Part shown: positions 21,543 through 26,928 of the stretch, one piece after another
Layout of the letters: each line of letters begins with the position of its first letter
Numbering within the stretch: the stretch's first letter is position 1
Source of the DNA: Io17-Chloro-G2 sp034420695
GTDB taxonomy: Bacteria > Chloroflexota > Dehalococcoidia > Lucifugimonadales > UBA3495
Direction of reading: 5' to 3'
DNA: 26,928 bases
Assembly: GCA_034420695.1 (NCBI GenBank)
Contig: DAOULB010000028.1
Coordinates: 1 to 26,928, forward strand
Notes under the pieces: model-generated
What the model was told of the DNA's origin: nothing
What the model saw: only the letters and a program-made list of their open reading frames with translations
Database searches by the model: none
Translations under genes and position numbers: made by a program

Positions 21543-22709
21543 TTATACTTGGTATTCGGGCCGGTTCAGCAACTGCTTGGCGATGAGCAGCCTCATAATC
21601 TCGTTGGTGCCTTCGCCAATGATCATCAGCGGGGCGTCCCGGTAGTACCGCTCAACCGGTGACTCCTTGATGTAGCCGTAGCCGCCGTGGATGCGCACTG
21701 CTTCCATGGCAACCTCTTGGCATACCTCGCTGGCGAACAGCTTGGCCATCCCCGACTCGAGATCCACCCGCTCGCCCCGGTCCTTCTTGGCCGCGGCGTC
21801 GTAGGTCAGCAACCGGGCGGCTTGGACCTTGGTGGCCATGTCGGCCAGCTTGAGTTGTATGGCTTGATGCTGGGAGATGGGCACGCCGAAGGTCTGGCGT
21901 TGCTGGGAATAGCGGATGGCAGCCTCGAAAGCGGCTTGGGCCACGCCTACGGCCCTGGCGGCAACGTTAATCCGCCCCGTCTCCAGCCCGCTCATCACTT
22001 GCGAGAAGCCACGGCCCTCTTCCCCGCCGACCAAGTTCTCAACCGGGACCCGGTAGTCCTCGAAGGCCAATTCACAGGTATCCAGGCCTCGGTATCCCAT
22101 TTTGTCCAAGTCCCGGCCTACGTTGATGCCGGGGCCGCCTTTTTCGGCGACAAAGCAACTGATGCCCCGGTAGCTTGGCTCGGCCGAGTTGTCGGTGCGG
22201 GCCAGCAGGCAGAAAGCGTCGCCATGGCGGGCGTTGGTGATGAACATTTTGGCGCCGTTGATGACGTACTCTTCCCCGTCCTTCATCGCCGAAGTGGTCA
22301 GGCTGGCGACGTCGCTGCCACCGCCGGGCTCGGTGAGCGCCAGCGCCCCCCGCTTGCGGCCCGAGGCCAAGTCGGGAAGCAAGCGTTGCTTCTGCTCCTC
22401 GGTGCCGTAGTGGACCAGCACGTAGGTCAGGATGTGATGGGTCCCGATGGCCCCGCTCAGGCTCATGAACCCCTTGCTGAGTTCTTCGAAGATGGTGGCA
22501 AAGGTGGTGTAGTCCAGCCCCAACCCGCCGTACTCTTCGGGGACAGTGATACCGAACAACCCCATGTCCTTCATCCGGTCGATGAGGTCGTGGGGCACCC
22601 GATCATCCCGGTCCAGTTCTTGGGCAACGGGCGCCACGTCCCGGCGCACGAAGTCCCGCACCAAGTTAACTATCTGGGTCCTGGCCTCTTCCGGTGTTGC
22701 AGTAGTCAA
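21543..22709 (-). CDS. Acyl-CoA dehydrogenase
   Basis: A 388-residue FAD enzyme that oxidises an acyl-CoA to the 2-enoyl-CoA. The full family length is present: LFGITVPEEYGGLGLD in the N-terminal helical domain, LALTEPGGGSDVAS and YVINGAKMFITNARHGD in the middle barrel, RQTFGVPISQHQAIQLKLAD and QIHGGYGY-type AVRIHGGYGYIKESPVERYYRD in the C-terminal domain. The catalytic base is E366 in IIGEGTNEIMR, as in short- and medium-chain enzymes. It starts with TTG at 22709, preceded by AGGA about nine bases upstream. It is the last gene of a leftward run, 51 bases after the M16 peptidase. The chain-length or branched-chain specificity is not readable. Electron transfer flavoprotein genes are not in the window. 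Confidence 0.95.
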   Translation of the reverse strand: MTTATPEEARTQIVNLVRDFVRRDVAPVAQELDRDDRVPHDLIDRMKDMGLFGITVPEEYGGLGLDYTTFATIFEELSKGFMSLSGAIGTHHILTYVLVHYGTEEQKQRLLPDLASGRKRGALALTEPGGGSDVASLTTSAMKDGEEYVINGAKMFITNARHGDAFCLLARTDNSAEPSYRGISCFVAEKGGPGINVGRDLDKMGYRGLDTCELAFEDYRVPVENLVGGEEGRGFSQVMSGLETGRINVAARAVGVAQAAFEAAIRYSQQRQTFGVPISQHQAIQLKLADMATKVQAARLLTYDAAAKKDRGERVDLESGMAKLFASEVCQEVAMEAVRIHGGYGYIKESPVERYYRDAPLMIIGEGTNEIMRLLIAKQLLNRPEYQV

Positions 22710-22760
22710 GGCGCGTTCCTGTAACTCGAACTCCCTTTGGACTCTTGGGTTGTACTACAG

Positions 22761-25442
22761 TTAGACTCGGATGCCCTCTGGGTCCAAGTGAACGACGGGC
22801 AATCCCAACTCCTTCAGGCCAGGCTCAATGGCCTTCCGGTCACCCACTACCAGCACCTGCAACCCCTCTGAACGGACGTGCTCCGCGGCGATGCGGTGGG
22901 CCTTCTCCAGGGTAACCTCTCCCAAGCGCGAAGGAAGGGTCTTGAAGTAGTCGTCGGGCAGGTCGAACATGGTCAGGTTAAGCAGGTGGTTCAGCACCAG
23001 GCCCGGGCGTTCGAAGCTGGCCGGATAGCCGAGCAGCAAGCCGGCCTTCGCGCCGCTGAGCTCTTCGCCGGTGAGGGGACGGGATGAACGCACGTCTTCA
23101 AATTCCTTCAGGGTTTCCTGCAGGGCCTCCTTGGTGACCTCGGTCTGAACGCTGCCCCCGGCACTCAGCATTGACGGGCCTTGGTACCAATGCACCGATG
23201 AGTGGTAGCCGTAGCTGTATCCCTTGTCCTGCCGGAGGTTCTGGTTCAAACGGGCGGAGAATTGGCCGCCGAAGCAGTAGTTGACCAAGGTTAGTCCGAA
23301 GTAGTCGGGGTGCTTCCGGGGCACAGTGGAATGGACGGCCCGGATGACCGACTGGGCTGAGCCGGGGCGGTCAACCAGGAAAATGGTGGTCTCCGGACTA
23401 TCGACAAGCCGGCTTTCGGTCCGGGCTTGGGGGGCTTCCTGTGCAGGACGGAGGTCTCCAGAGTTCGGATCTCCTTCCCAGTCACCAAGATAGGCAGCGG
23501 CGTACTGCTGCACTTCGTCGGCGGTGACGTCGCCGGCCACGATGAGAGTAGCCACCCTGGGGCCGAAGCTACGCCGGAACTGGGCTTGGATATCGTCACG
23601 GCTGAAGGACTCCACCGATGCTTCGGTACCGTCCAAGGGATGAGAATAGCCCGACTGCTGCCGGAATACCAAGCCGGTGGCCAGGTGCTCTGCAATCACG
23701 CCGGCATCGTCTTTGCTCCGCCGCAGGTCGGTCAGATTTTCCCGCTTAACCCGGTCAACCTCCCGCTGGGGGAAGGTGGGGTTCTTGACCACATCGGCTA
23801 TCAGGTCCAAAGCAGTGGGCCAGTGCTTGGTCATGGTCTCGGTGACCAAGGAGACGTACTCCCGGCGGGCGTCGGTGGAAAGGCGGGCGCCGATGAACTC
23901 GAAGGCTGCCGCCAGTTCCTGGCTGGAGCGGGACCCGGTTCCTTCCTGGAGCATCTGGGAGGTGAAACTGGCCAGCCCAGGTTTATCCGCCGGGTCGTTG
24001 ACGGCGCCGCCCTTCAGAAACAGCCCCAGAGACACCACGGGCATTCCCCGCTTTTCCACTACGACGATTTCCAAGCCGTTTTCCAGCTCCCTGTGCAGAG
24101 GCGTTGGCGGAGTGAAGGCGGGCTCGGGCGCGGCTTCAGGCATCACGGTGCGGTCCACGGTCACGCTGGAGGCACGGTGCTGGCCCTCGGGATATACCCT
24201 CAGCCGCACCTGACGCTGGCCCAAGTACTCTTGGGCGGCCCGCAGCACGTCCTCGCTCTGCACCGCCAAGTAGCGGTCGAGGCTGGTGTTAATCAGGCCG
24301 GGGTCCCCGGACAGAACGTTGTAATGGTTCAGCTGGTCGGCCCGGCCTCCGAAACCGCCGACGCGGGTCAACTGGCGGTAGTGGCTGGCCTCGATACGGT
24401 TCTTAACCCGCTCCATTTCCTCGACAGTGGGCGGTTCCAGGCGGGCCCTCTCCAGCTCTTCATCTGCGGCGGCTTCCACTTCCTCTAGGGAGTGGCCCTC
24501 GGCAGGGGTGACTTGCACGACGAACTGACCGGCGATTTCCGCGGGGTGGTACCTGATCCCGACGCTCTGTGCCAGTTCCTTTTCGTAAACCAAGCTCTTG
24601 TGGAGGCGGGAACTGAGGCCGTCGGACAGCACCGCTTGGAGAACGTCCAATGGAGCATCGTCGTTGGACATGTCCGGAGGGGTCGGCCAAGCTATATACA
24701 GCCGGGGGAGGGTTACCTTGTCCGGCATCTCCAGCTCCACTCTCCCGGAAAGGGCCGAGTCCCGGCGGCCGTGGCGAGAGACCGGAGTGCCGGGCGGGAG
24801 AGTGCCAAAGTATTTTTCAACCAGTTCCAGGGCGTGGTCCCTGTCGAAATCGCCGGCAATGGCCAGACTGCTGTTGGAAGGCGAATAAAAGCGCCGGAAG
24901 AAGTCCTTTACGTCGTCCAAGCTGGCGGCGTCCAAGTCTTCCTGGGAGCCGATGGTCATCCAGTGGTAGGGATGGGGAGCGGGGAAAAGGGCGCCCTGGA
25001 TGTTCCAGAAGGCCATGCCGTAGGGACGGTTCTCGTAGGACTGGCGACGCTCGTTTTTCACCACGTCGCGTTGAATGTCGAACCTCTGCTGGTCCAGGGC
25101 GTCGAGAAGGAAGCCCATCCGGTCGGCTTCCAGCCAAAGGGCGAGGTCCAGGTAGTTGGAGGGCACGTCTTCCCAGTAGTTGGTGCGGTCCTGGGTGGTG
25201 GAGCCATTGAGGTTGGCCCCGGCCTTCTGCAAGGGCTCGAAATGGCTCCTGTTGTGGTGCTTGGACCCTTCGAACATTACGTGCTCAAAAAGGTGGGCAA
25301 ACCCGGTGCGTCCCTGTTCCTCGTCCTTGGAACCCACGTGGTACCACACGTTGACCGCCACCAAGGGAATGGAGTGGTCCTGATGGAGGACTACGTCCAG
25401 GCCATTGGAGAGGGAGACTTTCTCGTAAGCGATGGAAACCAT
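22761..25442 (-). CDS. Double-length M16 family zinc metallopeptidase
   Basis: An 893-residue insulinase/pitrilysin family peptidase formed of two M16 halves. The first half has the inverted zinc motif H50-L-F-E53-H54 in GFAHLFEHVMFEG and the third ligand E131 in KNERRQSYENRP, 77 residues later. The second half, from about residue 460, keeps the fold (NGLEIVVVEKRGMPVVS, GLASFTSQMLQEG) but has no HxxEH, so it is the non-catalytic partner. Two R/Y-containing segments (YSYGYHSSVHWYQG) near the C-terminal part match M16 substrate-binding loops. No signal peptide is seen. I start at ATG 25442 because AGGGA lies about ten bases upstream and homology begins there; the frame extends 30 codons further without support. 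It follows the PPOX gene by 96 bases and precedes the acyl-CoA dehydrogenase by 51. Confidence 0.93.
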   Translation of the reverse strand: MVSIAYEKVSLSNGLDVVLHQDHSIPLVAVNVWYHVGSKDEEQGRTGFAHLFEHVMFEGSKHHNRSHFEPLQKAGANLNGSTTQDRTNYWEDVPSNYLDLALWLEADRMGFLLDALDQQRFDIQRDVVKNERRQSYENRPYGMAFWNIQGALFPAPHPYHWMTIGSQEDLDAASLDDVKDFFRRFYSPSNSSLAIAGDFDRDHALELVEKYFGTLPPGTPVSRHGRRDSALSGRVELEMPDKVTLPRLYIAWPTPPDMSNDDAPLDVLQAVLSDGLSSRLHKSLVYEKELAQSVGIRYHPAEIAGQFVVQVTPAEGHSLEEVEAAADEELERARLEPPTVEEMERVKNRIEASHYRQLTRVGGFGGRADQLNHYNVLSGDPGLINTSLDRYLAVQSEDVLRAAQEYLGQRQVRLRVYPEGQHRASSVTVDRTVMPEAAPEPAFTPPTPLHRELENGLEIVVVEKRGMPVVSLGLFLKGGAVNDPADKPGLASFTSQMLQEGTGSRSSQELAAAFEFIGARLSTDARREYVSLVTETMTKHWPTALDLIADVVKNPTFPQREVDRVKRENLTDLRRSKDDAGVIAEHLATGLVFRQQSGYSHPLDGTEASVESFSRDDIQAQFRRSFGPRVATLIVAGDVTADEVQQYAAAYLGDWEGDPNSGDLRPAQEAPQARTESRLVDSPETTIFLVDRPGSAQSVIRAVHSTVPRKHPDYFGLTLVNYCFGGQFSARLNQNLRQDKGYSYGYHSSVHWYQGPSMLSAGGSVQTEVTKEALQETLKEFEDVRSSRPLTGEELSGAKAGLLLGYPASFERPGLVLNHLLNLTMFDLPDDYFKTLPSRLGEVTLEKAHRIAAEHVRSEGLQVLVVGDRKAIEPGLKELGLPVVHLDPEGIRV

Positions 25443-25538
25443 AAAAAACTTCCCTTTGTCCGGTCCCCAACGGGCCGGAATGCTCTTGCAGTTGGCTTGG
25501 GTCCTGAAACGAAAGGAGGCCGCCGGCCTCAAGCAGGG

Positions 25539-26111
25539 TTAGACGTTGTCGGCCTTGTTGGGCATGGTCCTGGAGGTCTGATTGGCGCCGATCTCCTCCG
25601 GGTCCCAGAGCTTGGAGAACTTGAAGGCGCGGGGACAGTGACTGTAGGACTCTTCGACTTCAATCAGGATGCCCTGGAGGTGGTGGGCTCGCTCGTCGGG
25701 GTTGTGAAGGGCCACTTCGACGTTGCGCCGGGCCAGTTCGTCCTTGTCAAGGATGATTGCCCTGCCGTTGACCCGGACGGTGTCGTTGTTCCCTGGAATC
25801 ATGAAGACCAGTCCCACGTGGGGGTTGGAATCTATGTTCTGGTAAGACTGGAACAGCTTGTTGCCGGCCACATCGGGAAACAGGAGGTGGCGCTCGTCAA
25901 CCACGGTGACGAACCCGGGAGCGCCGCCCTTGGGCGAGGCGTCGCAGCGCCCTTTGGCGTCGCTGGTTGCCAGTACGGCGAAGGGCGACATGCGGATGTA
26001 GTCTTGAACGTACTTGGTCAGGCGGTTCTTGACCTTGGTGGCCGGACCGTCGGCGGCTTCCCCGAATTGGTCGTTAAAGCGGCTGCGGGGGGCCCTGGTT
26101 TCAGTGGCCAT
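25539..26111 (-). CDS. Pyridoxamine 5'-phosphate oxidase-like FMN-binding protein
   Basis: A 190-residue split-barrel flavoprotein of the PPOX superfamily. SPFAVLATSDAKGRCDASPK (about 42-61) and KLFQSYQNIDSNPHVGLVF (about 85-103) are the barrel strands that hold FMN, followed by TVRVNGRAII (111-120). The C-terminal segment YSHCPRAFKFSKLWDPEE is typical of a subgroup of these proteins that end in a HC-x-(R/K)-A-x-x-x-SKLWDP motif (MSMEG_1061/DR_2398-like). True pyridoxamine phosphate oxidase has another C-terminus, so a flavin- or F420-dependent reductase of unknown substrate is more likely. GAGGT about seven bases before the ATG at 26111 and the promoter at 26168-26196 support the start. It heads the leftward M16 and acyl-CoA dehydrogenase run. 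Confidence 0.88.
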   Translation of the reverse strand: MATETRAPRSRFNDQFGEAADGPATKVKNRLTKYVQDYIRMSPFAVLATSDAKGRCDASPKGGAPGFVTVVDERHLLFPDVAGNKLFQSYQNIDSNPHVGLVFMIPGNNDTVRVNGRAIILDKDELARRNVEVALHNPDERAHHLQGILIEVEESYSHCPRAFKFSKLWDPEEIGANQTSRTMPNKADNV

Positions 26112-26167
26112 AATTTACCTCTGGCGACGCGGTTGGAGTCGCGAATTGGGGGTTTGGGATGCCGTTC

Positions 26168-26196
26168 ATTCTAACGATGGCCCGGGGAAACGGCAA
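26168..26196 (-). promoter_or_regulatory. Promoter for the PPOX-M16-acyl-CoA dehydrogenase run
   Basis: On the - strand TTGCCG (26196-26191, 4 of 6), 17 bases, TAGAAT (26173-26168, 5 of 6). Transcription would begin near 26161, about 50 bases before the ATG. Confidence 0.55.
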
Positions 26197-26360
26197 CATT
26201 AGAGGCAGCCGACGTTTTGCGGGTTCCCTTGGCAAAGCAAGCCTCGGGGTCTTCCGGGAGAAGCATGTGCCGCTAGCCTAAACCCGGTCGTCTCCCTTTG
26301 GAGAAGGCATGGGTTCAGTCCCAGTTCCCCGGATCATGGGCATCGCAGAGGAAAAGGAGT

Positions 26361-26381
26361 GGCCGGCTATTTTTGCCGGCC
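26361..26381 (-). terminator. Hairpin downstream of the right repeat gene
   Basis: Seven GC pairs (26361-26367 with 26375-26381) with a seven-base loop TATTTTT. On the - strand, CTCCTTTTCC follows, giving a weak T-run. It is 184 bases beyond the stop codon of the small gene, so the assignment is uncertain. Confidence 0.35.
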
Positions 26382-26470
26382 CAAAAGGCGGTTGATCCGG
26401 CTTTAGTTGCCTTGGCCTGCCTACGGTTGCGGGAGTCTGCCTCCCTGAATTGCATGGCCGACGGGCGGCA

Positions 26471-26491
26471 GGACGGGTTTCAAACCCGCCT
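26471..26491. repeat. Imperfect GC-rich palindrome (REP-like candidate)
   Basis: Ten bases on each side of C26481 are complementary but for one mismatch and one G-U. Such intergenic palindromes can be dispersed repeats, but only one copy is in the window, so the class is unproven. Confidence 0.4.
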
Positions 26492-26550
26492 CTACGTTAG
26501 CCTTTAATACCAAGACGCCGGACCAAGGCGCCGGTTTACCAGGTTCCTTC

Positions 26551-26574
26551 CTCTAGGCATCCCTCTAGGCATCC
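26551..26574 (-). repeat. Perfect 12-bp tandem duplication over the stop codon
   Basis: CTCTAGGCATCC occurs at 26551-26562 and again at 26563-26574. It spans the TAG stop codon of the right repeat gene and the preceding codons. The left copy of the gene has no such duplication at 175-190. Confidence 0.9.
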
Positions 26575-26897
26575 AGGGCGAGGAGGGCGTTGTAGGGGAA
26601 GTCCCGGGCGCAGGGGAGCAGCCGGTAGAGCAGCTTCTGGGCTTCGGGGGCGGTGTTCTTGCTCCGGCACTCCTCCAGGTAATTGACGGCGCCCATGTGG
26701 GAGGTCAGCTTGACGCCGGCGGCGGCGACCTTGCTGGGGAAGGTGTGGGGCTCGGGAGTCGGCTTGTCTCCGGCTAGGGCGATGCCCCACTTGAGGGCGA
26801 ATTCGCAGACCAAGCGGTGGAGCTCGATAACGGCCAACTCCAGGGCCAGCTTGCTGCGAAGGGCGTCGATGCGCCGGCGTATTTCATTGAGATGCAT
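26565..26897 (-). CDS. Repeated small protein of unknown function (right copy, complete)
   Basis: A complete 110-residue protein with ATG at 26897 preceded by AAGGAG (about 26909-26914). I do not recognise the family. The first 40 residues (MHLNEIRRRIDALRSKLA and ELAVIELHRLVCEFALKWG) are predicted amphipathic helices; after a Pro-rich turn (DKPTPEPHTFPS) come two more helical stretches, GVKLTSHMGAVNYLEECR and EAQKLLYRLLPCARD, with two Cys. There is no signal or membrane segment, and no nuclease or transposase motif. The last 60 residues are shared with the left copy at 1-183. The 12-bp tandem duplication crosses its stop. The gene is transcribed leftward, toward the PPOX gene, with its own upstream region cut off by the window end. 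It is as G/C-ending in codon use as the left copy. Confidence 0.75.
   Translation of the reverse strand: MHLNEIRRRIDALRSKLALELAVIELHRLVCEFALKWGIALAGDKPTPEPHTFPSKVAAAGVKLTSHMGAVNYLEECRSKNTAPEAQKLLYRLLPCARDFPYNALLALDA
26568..26747 (-). repeat. Right arm of the inverted gene-length repeat
   Basis: The reverse complement of these 180 bases matches 1-180 with 7 mismatches, no gaps. The coding part upstream of the match (26748-26897) has no counterpart in the window because the left copy is truncated. Confidence 0.85.
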
Positions 26898-26928
26898 GGT
26901 GCGATGTTCTCCTTTACGAGTTAGTTAA

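Larger units (their letters stand above)
26197..26550. other. Non-coding region with hairpin and palindrome
   Basis: About 350 bases without a gene. A hairpin with GGCCGGC (26361-26367) and GCCGGCC (26375-26381) and a T-rich/A-rich loop could end the leftward transcript of the repeat gene. A second, near-perfect palindrome lies at 26471-26491 around the centre C at 26481 (GGACGGGTTT-C-AAACCCGCCT). The stretch between them shows nothing recognisable, including no tRNA. Confidence 0.45.

Noticed and set aside
21687..22724. 345-codon frame antisense to acyl-CoA dehydrogenase
   Set aside because: The forward protein is a complete, motif-perfect acyl-CoA dehydrogenase; the antisense protein has none.
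24492..26174. 560-codon frame antisense to the M16 and PPOX genes
   Set aside because: It spans two real genes and their gap on the other strand, has low-complexity V/G/H composition and no domain.
26461..26500. Possible tRNA T-arm (GGGTTTCAAACCC)
   Set aside because: Loop bases do not line up with the T-loop consensus and no acceptor, D or anticodon stem could be found on either strand.

Overview
This window looks like a chromosomal segment of a GC-rich bacterium, most plausibly a member of the Chloroflexota close to the Dehalococcoidia/SAR202 lineages. That placement is inference. It rests on the gene repertoire: a DUF1800/DUF1501 pair, an SsuD-like flavin monooxygenase, acyl-CoA dehydrogenase and crotonase family members, a signal-less gamma-glutamyltransferase and a signal-less arylsulfotransferase-like propeller. 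It also rests on frequent GTG/TTG starts and G/C-ending codons. No marker gene was searched. No rRNA, tRNA, CRISPR array, integrase or recognisable transposase was seen.

Layout. The window begins inside (1-183, +) and ends with (26565-26897, -) two copies of the same small gene in opposite orientation, differing at 7 of 180 shared bases by hand alignment. Between them lie: (a) 696-4664 (+), a promoter and structured leader, then DUF1800 and DUF1501 genes, a perfect 12-bp hairpin, and an NHL-repeat propeller; (b) 4795-5701 (-), a MogA/MoaB-type molybdenum cofactor gene and a small unknown gene; (c) 5882-8039 (+), a strong promoter followed by a HIT hydrolase, a crotonase-family protein and a two-domain cupin; (d) 8201-13559 (-), comEA, comEC, rph (RNase PH) and an HtrA-type lipoprotein protease, with rph and htrA overlapping; (e) 14065-17003 (+), a promoter, ilvE, plsY and an arylsulfotransferase-like protein; (f) 17195-21485 (+), a VOC protein, then a cupin, an SsuD-like monooxygenase and a gamma-glutamyltransferase; (g) 21543-26111 (-), a PPOX-type FMN protein, a double-length M16 peptidase and an acyl-CoA dehydrogenase.

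How the genes fit together. Core functions (RNase PH, PlsY, IlvE, ComEA/ComEC) are mixed with catabolic and oxidoreductive genes that could take part in breaking down organic compounds, including sulfur- or gamma-glutamyl-containing ones. This is family-level inference and no substrate can be read from the sequence. Several families normally exported (DUF1501, DUF1800, arylsulfotransferase, gamma-glutamyltransferase) show no signal peptide here. Only HtrA (lipoprotein), ComEA and ComEC show clear membrane targeting beside the integral membrane enzyme PlsY.

The most unusual items are the inverted pair of near-identical unknown genes at the two window edges, the signal-less DUF1800-DUF1501-NHL cluster, a probable CTG start on the flavin monooxygenase, and a hairpin that embeds the gamma-glutamyltransferase ribosome binding site. 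No complete, obviously new multi-gene system could be demonstrated from sequence alone.
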